Origin: Bacillota bacterium
GTDB lineage: Bacteria; Bacillota; Clostridia; Oscillospirales; Oscillospiraceae
Assembly (NCBI GenBank): GCA_023402075.1
Contig: JAEXCS010000049.1
Span: forward strand, 1-51,433
DNA length: 51,433 bases
Reading direction: 5' to 3'
The translations under genes were made by a program, and so were the position numbers. The notes below the pieces were generated by a model. The model saw nothing but the letters and a program-made list of their open reading frames with translations, did not search any database and was not told the DNA's origin. Below are positions 32,786-40,385 of this stretch, piece after piece. Numbering within the stretch: the first letter of the stretch is position 1; each line of letters starts with the position of its first letter.

Positions 32786-34813
32786 TTACTTCGCGCTTTC
32801 AAGCGCCTCACGGATGAGGGTTTCATCGTTCTCCGCCTCGTAGGGCAGGGTGATATGATCCTGCCCGTTGTACATCTCGTTGTACTCCATGACGGTGGAC
32901 ATGGCGTTTTCGTTGCGGGCCCAAGAGCGGCGGGCAACGCCCACCATGGTGTCCCAGGGCATGGACATGCGCAGGATGGTGTCCACCGTCTCGCTGCCGT
33001 CCAGCACCATGCCGAAGCCGCCGTTGATGGCCTTGCCGATGCCGGTGCCGCCGCCGTTGTGCAGGGCGATGAGACTCATGCCGCGGGCGGCGTTGCCCGC
33101 GTAGCACTGAGTGGCCATCTCAGCCATGATGTTGGAGCCGTCCTTGATGTTGGAAGTCTCCCGGAAGGGGGAATCGGTTCCGCCGGTGTCGTGGTGATCG
33201 CGGCCCAGCATCACCGGGCCAATTTCGCCGTTGCGAACCATCTCGTTAAACTTCAGCGCGAGGTTCATGCGGCCCATGGCGTCCTGATAGAGGATACGGC
33301 ACTGGGTGCCAACCACCATCTTGTTCTTCTTCGCGTCCCGAACCCAGACATAGTTGTCATAGTCCTGATAGCGGCGATTGTGGGCCTGAATATACTCGGC
33401 CGCTGCCGCGTCGGTCTTGTCCAGATCGTCGGGATTGCGGCTCAGGCAGCACCAGCGGAAGGGGCCATAGCCATAGTCAAACAGGAAGGGCCCCAGAATG
33501 TCCTCCACGTAGGACGGGAAAATAAAGCCGTCCAGATCGTTTTCGCCGTTCTTGCAGATGCTCTTCACGCCCGCGTCATATACGGCCTTGAGGAAGCTGT
33601 TGCCATAGTCAAAGAAATAGGTGCCCCGCTCGTGGAGCTTGCATACCATCTCATAATGGTGGCGCAGGGTTTCATCCACCAGCTTACAGAAGCCCTCGGG
33701 GTCTTTGTCCAGCATTTCGGTGCGCTGCTCGAAGGTCAGGCCCTGCGGGCAGTAACCTCCGTCGTAGGGGACATGGCAGGAGGTCTGGTCGCTGAGCAGG
33801 TCCACATGGACGTTTTTCTCATACAGGAACTCCAGCAGGTCCACCACATTGCCGTGATAGGCGATGGCGCAGGGAGTCTTGTCAGCCAGATGCTTTTTGG
33901 CAATGGCCAGCGTCTCTTCCAGATTGTCGGACTTCTCGCTGACCCAGCCCTGTGTATAGCGGGTCATGATGCGGGACATGTCCACTTCGGCGATGATGGA
34001 CACGGCACCGGCGATCTCCGCCGCCTTGCCCTGGGCGCCGCTCATTCCGCCAAGACCGGCGGTGACGAACAGGCGGCCCGCCAGATTCCCGTCGGTGGGA
34101 ATGCCCAGCTTCAGACGGCCCGCGTTGAGCAGGGTGTTGAAGGTTCCGTGGACGATGCCCTGCGGCCCGATATACATCCAGCCGCCTGCGGTCATCTGCC
34201 CATAGTTTGCAACGCCAATGGCGGCAGCGCGGTTAAAGTCCTTCTGGTTGTCGAACATGCCAACCATCAGACCGTTGGAAATGATGCAGCGGGGTGCGCC
34301 CTTGTGGGAGTGGAACAAGCCAAGAGGATGGCCGCTCATCACAACAAGAGTCTGCTGGTCGGTCATGACCTCCAGATACTTCTTGATGAGACGGTACTGC
34401 ATCCAGTTCTGGCAGACCTGACCGGTTTCGCCGTAGGTCACCAGCTCGTAAGGGTACAGGGCCACATCAAAGTCAAGATTGTTCTCAATCATCACCTGAA
34501 AGGCCTTGCCCTCCACGCAGTTGCCCTTGTACTCGTCAATGGGCTTTCCATGCATGCGGCCCTGAGGACGGAAGCGGTAGCCGTAAACCCGGCCGTGCTC
34601 CTCCAGCTCCCGGGCAAATTCATTTGCCATCTGGGCGTGATGATCCGGATGAATGTACCGCAGGGCGTTGCGGATGGCAAGCTCCTTGTCGGCCTGTGTC
34701 AGATGGGCTTCCCGGCGGGGTGCGCGGCGGATACCCTCCTCAAAAGAGGGATACTCGGGCAGGTCATAGTCCAGTTTCACTGTCATAGCTTTGTCAACAT
34801 CAAAGGTAGCCAT
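32786..34813 (-). CDS. hutU: Urocanate hydratase, long form
   Basis: 675 residues, the long type also found in eukaryotes (about 676), rather than the ~555-residue proteobacterial type. It contains the NAD+-linked urocanase marks TLVVMSGHPLGLF, YGQMTAGGWMYIGPQGIVHGT and GGLGGMSGAQG-like TAGLGGMSGAQGKA, with LGRDHHDTGGTDSPFRET late. It adds water to urocanate to give imidazolone propionate, with tightly bound NAD+ as electrophile. AGGAGG upstream supports the ATG at 34813. A consensus-like promoter lies at 34894-34922. No histidine ammonia-lyase gene accompanies it here. Confidence 0.96.
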   Translation of the reverse strand: MATFDVDKAMTVKLDYDLPEYPSFEEGIRRAPRREAHLTQADKELAIRNALRYIHPDHHAQMANEFARELEEHGRVYGYRFRPQGRMHGKPIDEYKGNCVEGKAFQVMIENNLDFDVALYPYELVTYGETGQVCQNWMQYRLIKKYLEVMTDQQTLVVMSGHPLGLFHSHKGAPRCIISNGLMVGMFDNQKDFNRAAAIGVANYGQMTAGGWMYIGPQGIVHGTFNTLLNAGRLKLGIPTDGNLAGRLFVTAGLGGMSGAQGKAAEIAGAVSIIAEVDMSRIMTRYTQGWVSEKSDNLEETLAIAKKHLADKTPCAIAYHGNVVDLLEFLYEKNVHVDLLSDQTSCHVPYDGGYCPQGLTFEQRTEMLDKDPEGFCKLVDETLRHHYEMVCKLHERGTYFFDYGNSFLKAVYDAGVKSICKNGENDLDGFIFPSYVEDILGPFLFDYGYGPFRWCCLSRNPDDLDKTDAAAAEYIQAHNRRYQDYDNYVWVRDAKKNKMVVGTQCRILYQDAMGRMNLALKFNEMVRNGEIGPVMLGRDHHDTGGTDSPFRETSNIKDGSNIMAEMATQCYAGNAARGMSLIALHNGGGTGIGKAINGGFGMVLDGSETVDTILRMSMPWDTMVGVARRSWARNENAMSTVMEYNEMYNGQDHITLPYEAENDETLIREALESAK

Positions 34814-34893
34814 GCTTGTTCCTCCTGAAAATTGAATTCTGCCGACCGGAAATCCTCCGGTCCGGGCAGTCAAGGATTTTTTCTCACAACCGC

Positions 34894-34922
34894 ATTCTAT
34901 CATGCGATTTTTAAAAAATCAA
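34894..34922 (-). promoter_or_regulatory. Promoter of hutU-hutI
   Basis: On the minus strand: TTGATT (34917-34922), 17-bp spacer, TAGAAT (34894-34899). The hutU-ftcD gap (34814-35245) has an AT-rich hutU side, no ORF, and an inverted repeat TGTCGGC/GCCGACA (35023-35045) that could be an operator shared by the divergent genes. Confidence 0.65.
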
Positions 34923-35141
34923 CAAAAATCATAAAAATAGTGTAAAAAATTTAGTAGTTTTCACCAAATTAAAGCACTATTGCGACAATTCATTGCTCAG
35001 ACAGCGCATCAGCGGGCAAAAGTGTCGGCAAACTATGAGCCGACAAATACGATTATAGGCGTTTTGCGTTGAATCCGCGTCAAAAAAAGCGGGCGGACAG
35101 TAAAAAAACCGCGGAATATGAAGGCTGAGGGGGAAAAACGG

Positions 35142-35170
35142 TTGCGCGGTGGCATTTTTTTTGCTATTGT
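35142..35170 (+). promoter_or_regulatory. Promoter of the second ftcD
   Basis: TTGCGC (35142-35147), 17 bp, TATTGT (35165-35170), about 75 bp before the start codon and divergent from the hutU promoter. Confidence 0.5.
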
Positions 35171-35245
35171 ACAGATGTTGTAAATGAAGAGAGGGGCGCG
35201 GCTGCGCGGCCCCGAAAGCCGGGACAGATAAAGGAGTGAAACGCG

Positions 35246-36136
35246 ATGGATCAGATCATGGAGTGCATCCCGAATTTCAGCGAGGGACGGGATCTTGAAA
35301 AGGTGGAAAAAATTGCGGGGGCCTTTCGGGCGAAGGAAGCTGTAAAGCTGTTGGATTACAGCACGGATAAGGACCATAACCGCTGCGTGATTACCGCTGT
35401 GGGCAGCCCGGAGGCGCTGCGCGATGCGGTGATTGAAGCCATTGGCATTGCCGTGTCGATGATAGATCTGACAAAGCACGACGGGCAGCATCCCCGCATG
35501 GGTGCGGCGGACGTGGTGCCTTTTGTCCCTGTGCGGGGCTGCACACTGGAGGATGCGGACCGCATCGCCAAGGAGACAGCCGCCGCCGTGGCGGACCGGT
35601 ATGCTCTGCCGGTGTTTCTCTATGAAAAATCCGCCTCCGCGCCCCACAGGGAAAATTTGGCCGCCATCCGCAAGGGGCAGTTTGAAGGAATGGCGGAGAA
35701 GATGAGAAACCCACTGTGGAGGCCGGACTTTGGGCCGAATACCGTCCATCCCACCGCGGGCGTGACGGCCATCGGCGCACGGATGCCGCTTGTGGCCTTC
35801 AACATTAATCTAAACACGTCTGATTTGCATATCGCGGATGAAATTGCCCACCGCATCCGCCACATCAACGGCGGCTTTCGATTTGTAAAGTCCATGGGCG
35901 TGCTGCTGGAAGACCGGAATATTGCTCAGGTTTCCATTAATATGACGGATTATACCAAGACCTCCCTCTACCGTGTGTTTGAGACAGTGAAGATGGAGGC
36001 CCGGCGCTGGGGCGTGAGCGTGGTGGGTAGCGAAATCATCGGGCTGACGCCTATGGCCGCCTTGGTGGACTGCGCGGAATACTATCTGCGCATTGAAAAT
36101 TTCCGTGTGGATCAGATTTTGGAGACCCGGCTGTAA
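35246..36136 (+). CDS. ftcD: Glutamate formimidoyltransferase, copy 2
   Basis: 296 residues, with the same motifs as copy 1: MECIPNFSEGRD, HNRCVITAVGSPEAL, DLTKHDGQHPRMGAADV and HPTAGVTAIGARMPLVAFN. By eye roughly half of the positions are shared with the 20778 copy, so they are clear paralogues, not a recent duplication. Being divergent from hutU-hutI, this copy is the natural FIGlu-using enzyme of histidine breakdown. AAGGAG (35231-35236) supports the ATG at 35246. A GC hairpin without T-tract (36160-36189) follows the stop. Confidence 0.93.
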   Translation: MDQIMECIPNFSEGRDLEKVEKIAGAFRAKEAVKLLDYSTDKDHNRCVITAVGSPEALRDAVIEAIGIAVSMIDLTKHDGQHPRMGAADVVPFVPVRGCTLEDADRIAKETAAAVADRYALPVFLYEKSASAPHRENLAAIRKGQFEGMAEKMRNPLWRPDFGPNTVHPTAGVTAIGARMPLVAFNINLNTSDLHIADEIAHRIRHINGGFRFVKSMGVLLEDRNIAQVSINMTDYTKTSLYRVFETVKMEARRWGVSVVGSEIIGLTPMAALVDCAEYYLRIENFRVDQILETRL

Positions 36137-36159
36137 AGCCATCATAGAGGAAGAAACCA

Positions 36160-36189
36160 GACGGCTGTCCGCGAAAGCGGGCGGCCGTC
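36160..36189 (+). repeat. GC hairpin downstream of the second ftcD
   Basis: GACGGC (36160-36165) pairs with GCCGTC (36184-36189), with an inner CCGC/GCGG stem on a GAAA loop. There is no T-run, so it is only a possible terminator. An extended -10 (TGCTAAACT, about 36256) for rpoN follows. Confidence 0.45.
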
Positions 36190-36299
36190 ATCGGCATTAT
36201 TACGAATTTTGTATGCAGACGACGGCGATTTCTCTTCCCTTTCGACAAAAAATGTGCTAAACTGATAAACAATGACTTTGGCGGAATGGAGGCGGTGGA

Positions 36300-37643
36300 A
36301 TGGTTTTCCAGCAGCGTCTGGAACAGGCGCAAAAGCAAATATTGACGCAGGCGATGCTGCAATCACTCCAGTGCCTGCAAATGCCGTCTTTGGAGCTGCG
36401 GGAGTTTTTGCACGAGGCGGCGCTTTCCAATCCTCTTCTGGAGGTGGAGGACGCACTCCACGACGGACCCCGTCCCGAGACGATGGAAGCGGCCCCGGAG
36501 ACGGCGCTTCCCATCGAGCGGCGAGAACAGCTTATCTGGGACGGCGGCGGAGGACTTTCGGATTTCACCTCCTGCCTGACCCGGCCTCAGACTTTTTCGG
36601 AGTATCTGGATGCGCAATTGGGCCAATCCGCGCCGCTGGACGCACGGATGCTGGCGCTGAGCCGGTATCTGGTGGGCTGTCTCAACTCCGCCGGGTATCT
36701 TGACTGCGAGCTTCACGAGCTTGCCCGGGAGATGGATGTGCCGGAACCGGAATTGGAGCAGGCACTTTTTGCGGTGCAGGCTTTAGACCCGCCCGGCGTG
36801 GGCGCCCGGAGCCTGTCGGAGTGCCTGCTGCTGCAATTGGCGCAGGGCAGGGAATTTACCGAGGTAAACATTCACATGATTCGCTTTGGCCTTCCGCTGC
36901 TGGCGGAGGGCGATTATACGGGCCTTGCAAAGCTTTTGGGCGTTTCCCCGGCAGAGGCCCGTCGGGCCGGAGAGGTGGTTCGCGCACTGAATCCCATTCC
37001 CTCCCGGGGCTTTTGCGACCGGCGGGGCACGGCGCTGATCGCGCCGGAGGCCGTTATCCGCCGGGCAGGGGACGGGCTGGTGATTGAAATGAACGAGGGC
37101 GCGGTTCCCCGCGTCTCTTTGAACCGGGAATATTGTGCGCTGGTGGGCGACCCCGGCTGTCAGGAGGCCCAGCTTTATCTGAAGGAGAAGCTGGCCGAAG
37201 CCAAAAATTTGATGAACAACATGGAAAGCCGACATGAGACGCTGTTTCGCCTGCTCTGTGCGCTGGTCCGGGAACAGGAGGGGTATTTTCTCCGCAGGGA
37301 GGATTTGCTGCCCATGACCATGGAACAGATGGCGCAGAGTCTGAGTCTGAATGTCTCTACCGTCAGTCGTGCGGTGAAGGACAAGTACGTTCAGTTTGAC
37401 GGACGGATTTTCCCTCTGCGAAAGCTGTTTTCCACTGCACTGCCTACCGGCGGCTCCGCCGAGGCGGCCCGCAGCCGTCTGCGCCGCTTTGTGGAGGCGG
37501 AGGCCCCGGATCGGCCCTTGTCCGACGAGGCGCTGGCGCAGGCGCTGTCCGGAGCGGGGTTTTCCCTGTCTCGGCGCACGGTGGCGAAATACCGGGGCGA
37601 GCTGTCCATCCCCCCGGCTTCTCAGCGCCGCAAAAGGACCTAG
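36300..37643 (+). CDS. rpoN: RNA polymerase sigma-54 factor
   Basis: 447 residues, normal for RpoN. Region I is the Gln/Leu-rich N-terminus (QQRLEQAQKQILTQAMLQSL), an acidic linker spans about 50-85, the core-binding domain follows, and the C-terminal RpoN box is SRRTVAKYRG, close to the ARRTVAKYRE consensus, with an upstream HTH around MSLNVSTVSRAVKDK (as LSLNVSTVSRAV). It directs transcription from -24/-12 promoters with AAA activators. No activator gene is in the window. The ribosome site before the ATG at 36300 is GGAGG-like (GGAATGGAGGCGG). Confidence 0.95.
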   Translation: MVFQQRLEQAQKQILTQAMLQSLQCLQMPSLELREFLHEAALSNPLLEVEDALHDGPRPETMEAAPETALPIERREQLIWDGGGGLSDFTSCLTRPQTFSEYLDAQLGQSAPLDARMLALSRYLVGCLNSAGYLDCELHELAREMDVPEPELEQALFAVQALDPPGVGARSLSECLLLQLAQGREFTEVNIHMIRFGLPLLAEGDYTGLAKLLGVSPAEARRAGEVVRALNPIPSRGFCDRRGTALIAPEAVIRRAGDGLVIEMNEGAVPRVSLNREYCALVGDPGCQEAQLYLKEKLAEAKNLMNNMESRHETLFRLLCALVREQEGYFLRREDLLPMTMEQMAQSLSLNVSTVSRAVKDKYVQFDGRIFPLRKLFSTALPTGGSAEAARSRLRRFVEAEAPDRPLSDEALAQALSGAGFSLSRRTVAKYRGELSIPPASQRRKRT

Positions 37644-37770
37644 CCCGAGAAATAGAAGTACTGTGCCGGAAACCTGCCCGATTTGCTGCGTGTGAAGGCG
37701 AAGGCCACCGTGGGCAGTGGAAACCGACTAACAGCCAAAACGAGCAAGACCGCAGAGGATATCGATAAGA

Positions 37771-37800
37771 GCAGAGACGGGGCCGCGGCCCCGTCTCTGC
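37771..37800. terminator. Perfect 30-bp palindrome between rpoN and ferritin
   Basis: GCAGAGACGGGGCCG is followed immediately by its exact complement, with no loop bases. TTGTTT follows on the plus side. It lies between convergent rpoN and ftnA and probably terminates both. Confidence 0.6.
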
Positions 37801-37815
37801 TTGTTTACATTGTAG

Positions 37816-38325
37816 TTACAGCACCAGAGACGGCGGGGCATAGGCCCGGGTCAGCAGTTCGCTGTTCAGCATGTACAGGCTGCGGGCTTCGCCGCCGTAC
37901 AGCTCCATCTTGGTAATCTGGTCGCTGGCGTTTTTCTCTTCCTCGCCCTGCTCCTTGATAAACCAGTCCAGAAACTGAATGGTGCGGAAGTCGTTCACCT
38001 TCTGGGCGGCGGCATAGATGGCGTTGATAAGCGCGGTGACATATTTCTCGTGTTCCAAGCTGACCTTCAAAGGGTCAAGCAGGTTGGAAAAGGCGTTGTC
38101 CGGCTGGTCGATGGCCAGCAGCTTCACCGGCTCGTCGTTGTTCTGCATGTAGCGGTAAAAGAGCATGGCGTGATCCTGCTCCTCCTTCGCCTGAACTTCG
38201 TACCAATTGGCAAAGCCGTCCAGCCCCTTGGCGTCAAAGTAGTTGGCAATATCCAGATACAGGTAGGCGGAGTAAAACTCCTTGTTAATTTGGTTATTCA
38301 GCAGCTCAGAAACAGTTTTATCCAT
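37816..38325 (-). CDS. ftnA: Ferritin (non-heme, bacterial Ftn)
   Basis: 169 residues, a typical bacterial ferritin that forms a 24-subunit iron store. The four-helix bundle starts MDKTVSELLNNQINKEFYSA; ferroxidase ligands are E16 (NKEF), E49/E50 with H53 (KEEQDHA), and E-rich residues of helix C and D (LEHEKYV, EQGEEEK). AAGGAGG precedes the ATG. Its promoter overlaps an inverted repeat and faces away from the iron-regulated DUF3793-flavodoxin promoter. Confidence 0.93.
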   Translation of the reverse strand: MDKTVSELLNNQINKEFYSAYLYLDIANYFDAKGLDGFANWYEVQAKEEQDHAMLFYRYMQNNDEPVKLLAIDQPDNAFSNLLDPLKVSLEHEKYVTALINAIYAAAQKVNDFRTIQFLDWFIKEQGEEEKNASDQITKMELYGGEARSLYMLNSELLTRAYAPPSLVL

Positions 38326-38379
38326 TGTAATACCTCCTTACATAACATAAAACGGAAAAATTTGACTGTTGTTATTGTC

Positions 38380-38407
38380 AGTATAGCATTGCCGTCCGGA
38401 AAGTCAA
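38380..38407 (-). promoter_or_regulatory. Promoter of ftnA
   Basis: On the minus strand: TTGACT (38402-38407), 16 bp, TATACT (38380-38385) with an upstream TGC extension. TGAC/GTCA arms (about 38363-38380) flank the start region and may bind a regulator. Confidence 0.7.
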
Positions 38408-38437
38408 GGCGTTGTAAAGAAATTTGCGCGCTCTCTC

Positions 38438-38496
38438 TTGACAAATGGGCAAGGGCGTGGTATCCTCTCAACAGCGGTTAGATTAAGCTAACCGCT
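38438..38496 (+). promoter_or_regulatory. Promoter with DtxR-like operator for the DUF3793-flavodoxin unit
   Basis: TTGACA (38438-38443), 17 bp, TATCCT (38461-38466). Just downstream, a perfect inverted repeat AGCGGTTAG-N6-CTAACCGCT (38473-38496) covers the start region. Its core TTAG-N6-CTAA recurs at the feo genes and resembles DtxR-family boxes. A bound repressor would block initiation. Confidence 0.7.
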
Positions 38497-38503
38497 ACTT
38501 GAA

Positions 38504-38552
38504 GACCGCCCGAGGGCGGTATTTCAAAATGCCTAAAATTAGTCTTGCCTAA
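38504..38552 (+). promoter_or_regulatory. Leader hairpin and second TTAG-N6-CTAA box
   Basis: ACCGCCC/GGGCGGT (38505-38520) forms a tight hairpin. A second box TTAG-N6-CTAA lies at 38539-38552 inside the leader. The rest of the ~260-nt leader to 38742 has two more GC hairpins, each preceded by ATTGACGCGG. Confidence 0.45.
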
Positions 38553-38678
38553 CCGCTGCGTATTTCTGCACGGTGCGGAAGTATTCATTCTGATACTCTG
38601 TAAAGCCGCTTTTGCGGATGTCCGGCAGAAAAAAGGGAAGGCTATATACGTCATGAGACTTGTTCCATTGACGCGGGA

Positions 38679-38722
38679 GCCGCCCGCAGGCGGTCCGCAT
38701 TGACGCGGAGCGCACTGCTCCG
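38679..38722 (+). repeat. Two adjacent hairpins with a repeated ATTGACGCGG preface
   Basis: GCCGCC/GGCGGT and GCGGAGC/GCTCCGC hairpins stand side by side, each preceded by the same ten bases (ATTGACGCGG at about 38667 and 38699). They lie just upstream of the DUF3793 ribosome site. No T-tract is present. Confidence 0.45.
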
Positions 38723-38742
38723 CAAGACACGGGAGGCAGTTT

Positions 38743-39309
38743 ATGGAGCCACGGTTTGAAATGGCGCTGATTACCCACTGCGCGCCCACTCTGGCGGGAG
38801 TGAAACCCGCCAACCTGTTTCGCTTTCGGGGTGAAAGCCTGGAGCAGCTTCGGCGCGACGCTGCCCGCTGGGATAAAACGCTGGCGGTCTACGGTATCCG
38901 CGTTCGGGTTTTAAAGGAATGTCCCTCGCTGGACGCAGGGATGCTCTATGTCTATCGGGAGTCCTGGGTGGCCCGGCTTTTGTCCGAGGGGGGAAGCCGC
39001 GCATTTTTGGAGGGAGAGGGTTATGCTATCTCCGGCGTGTCCGCTATGCTGGACCAGCTTTCCGAGCGGATGTGCATGGAGGCTGAGTATCCCCACGAAA
39101 TCGGAATTTTTCTGGGCTATCCGCTGGAGGATGTGATCGGTTTCATCGAGAACCGGGGTTGGAACTATACCTGCTGCGGCTATTGGAAGGCCTATGGCGA
39201 CCTGGCGGCGGCGCAGAAGTGCTTTGACCGGTACCGCAAATGCACGGCGGTGTATAAGGAGCGGTATGCCCGGGGAGTCCCCCTTATTGAGCTTGTGGTG
39301 GCTGCATAG
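38743..39309 (+). CDS. DUF3793 family protein
   Basis: 188 residues. The pattern CAPTLAGVKPANLF, then RGVRVL-like IRVRVLKECPSLDAGMLYVYR, and EIGIFLGYPLEDVIGFIENRG with CCGYWKAYGDLAAAQKCFDRYRKC, matches the DUF3793 family of gut Clostridia. No catalytic function is known; conserved Cys residues (about 143-144, 158, 166) and the Tyr-rich C-terminus are notable. GGGAGG precedes the ATG at 38743. It shares an operator-controlled transcript with the flavodoxin 52 nt downstream, which suggests a role under iron limitation. I see no signal peptide. Confidence 0.75.
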   Translation: MEPRFEMALITHCAPTLAGVKPANLFRFRGESLEQLRRDAARWDKTLAVYGIRVRVLKECPSLDAGMLYVYRESWVARLLSEGGSRAFLEGEGYAISGVSAMLDQLSERMCMEAEYPHEIGIFLGYPLEDVIGFIENRGWNYTCCGYWKAYGDLAAAQKCFDRYRKCTAVYKERYARGVPLIELVVAA

Positions 39310-39361
39310 CTGCCGCTGGTCATAATTATTTAATCTATCTGCTGAGAAAGGAATCTGCATC

Positions 39362-39787
39362 ATGAACAAAGTTGCAATCGTCTATTGGAGCGGCACAGGC
39401 AATACTGAAAAAATGGCCCAGTGCATTGCGGAGGGCGTAAAGGAAGCGGGCGGCGAGGCCGAGCTGCTGGGCCCCGGCGATTTTTCCACCGCCCGGTTCA
39501 AGGAGTATGGAGCTGTGGCCTTCGGCTGCCCCGCCATGGGGTCCGAGGTTTTGGAGGAGAGCGAGTTTGACCCCATGTTTACCGATCTGGAGGGTGACCT
39601 CACCGGCAAGCGCATTGCCCTGTTCGGCTCCTATGGCTGGGGCGACGGCCAGTGGATGCGCGACTGGTGCAAGCGCTGCGACAGCGCCAACCTCTATGAC
39701 GAGGAGGGTCTGGTGGCCAACGAAATGCCCGATGATGCAAGCCAGGAGGCCTGCCGCGAGCTGGGCCGTGGGCTTGCAAAGTGGTAA
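39362..39787 (+). CDS. Flavodoxin
   Basis: 141 residues, a short-chain flavodoxin. The phosphate loop of FMN is YWSGTGNTEKMA (S10-T15), and isoalloxazine-binding loops are at about 57-60 (CPAMG) and 90-97 (GSYGWGDG). It is a cytoplasmic one-electron carrier that replaces ferredoxin when iron is short, in line with the DtxR-like operator of its transcript. AAAGGA precedes the ATG at 39362. A strong terminator follows. Confidence 0.95.
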   Translation: MNKVAIVYWSGTGNTEKMAQCIAEGVKEAGGEAELLGPGDFSTARFKEYGAVAFGCPAMGSEVLEESEFDPMFTDLEGDLTGKRIALFGSYGWGDGQWMRDWCKRCDSANLYDEEGLVANEMPDDASQEACRELGRGLAKW

Positions 39788-39851
39788 TAAACTGCATTTT
39801 TTAAAAGAGAATACATAGTTTCTGTTTACCTTCTTATTTTCCCCGGATGCT

Positions 39852-39899
39852 GCCCCCGTGCGGTTCAGACTGAACGCGCGGGGGCGGCTCCGTTTTTTT
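39852..39899 (+). terminator. Terminator after flavodoxin
   Basis: GCCCCCGTGCGGTTCA and TGAACGCGCGGGGGC pair with small mismatches around GAC, and TTTTTTT follows after seven bases. Clear end of the DUF3793-flavodoxin unit. Confidence 0.75.
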
Positions 39900-40000
39900 A
39901 CGGCTGCGGCGCCGTGCTCAAAGGGGCGGGCCATCGGGTAAAAAGGGACTTGTCAATCTGCACAAAGGGAAAGTGGCGGGTTCCGTTTTAATCCGTATGA

Positions 40001-40015
40001 GTTAGCAAAACTAAC
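40001..40015 (+). promoter_or_regulatory. DtxR-like inverted repeat upstream of the feo promoter
   Basis: GTTAG-CAAAA-CTAAC, a perfect inverted repeat with a five-base centre, 30 bp upstream of the -35 element. Same half-sites as the boxes at 38473, 40126 and 40759. Confidence 0.55.
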
Positions 40016-40045
40016 TTGAAGTTGCCGAGGACTGGAAAAAGGGGG

Positions 40046-40074
40046 TTGACAAGGACGGTTAGGGGTAGTAAACT
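40046..40074 (+). promoter_or_regulatory. Promoter of the feo operon
   Basis: TTGACA (40046-40051), exactly 17 bp, TAAACT (40069-40074). The transcript would start near 40081, giving an 80-nt leader that contains two palindromes. Confidence 0.75.
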
Positions 40075-40088
40075 CTAGCTGTAAAGAG

Positions 40089-40106
40089 GGTAAGTTGCAA
40101 CTTACC
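40089..40106 (+). promoter_or_regulatory. Perfect 18-bp palindrome in the feo leader
   Basis: GGTAAGTTGCAACTTACC, perfectly self-complementary, about +9 to +26 from the predicted start. Its half-site TAAG-N6-CTTA differs from the TTAG-N6-CTAA boxes by a base exchange, so it may bind the same or another regulator. Confidence 0.55.
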
Positions 40107-40125
40107 TTTGACTTTGGAGCCGCGG

Positions 40126-40139
40126 TTAGCAATCGCTAA
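40126..40139 (+). promoter_or_regulatory. DtxR-like box before feoA
   Basis: TTAG-CAATCG-CTAA, embedded in GGTTAG...CTAATCC, 22 bp before the first feoA start. It is the third occurrence of the same half-site pattern. Confidence 0.55.
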
Positions 40140-40161
40140 TCCTTGAGAGGAGGGAGAGCCT

Positions 40162-40374
40162 ATGATGCCGCTCACGATGGCAAGAACAGGGGAGACTGTG
40201 ACAATCCGCAAAATTTCCGGCAAAGACGAGGTGCGCCAGCATTTGGCGGAGCTTGGCTTTGTGGTGGACGAGGATATCACGGTGGTCAGCGAAATTGCCG
40301 GGAATCTGATTCTCCAGGTGAAGGACAGCCGCATTGCTCTGGACAAGACAATGGCCAATCGCATTATGATTTGA
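40162..40374 (+). CDS. feoA: FeoA family protein 1
   Basis: 70 residues, an SH3-like FeoA domain: RTGETVTIRKISG, HLAELGFVVDEDITVVSEIAGNLILQVKDSRIALDKTMANRI. FeoA proteins assist ferrous iron uptake by FeoB at the inner face of the membrane. GGAGGG lies eight bases before the ATG at 40162; a second ATG at 40165 is possible. The second feoA follows after 11 nt. Confidence 0.9.
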   Translation: MMPLTMARTGETVTIRKISGKDEVRQHLAELGFVVDEDITVVSEIAGNLILQVKDSRIALDKTMANRIMI

Positions 40375-40385
40375 GGAGGAGAGAC

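Noticed and set aside
32855..34828. Long plus-strand frame opposite hutU
   Set aside because: Antisense shadow of urocanase; no family pattern and no promoter.
36300..37643. Sigma-54 promoters in the window to pair with rpoN
   Set aside because: A look through the promoters found no convincing TGGCAC-N5-TTGC element, and no AAA activator gene is present.
40059..40072. A further iron box across the feo -10 (TTAG-N6-TAAA)
   Set aside because: Two of four bases in the second half-site differ, so it is not distinguishable from chance.
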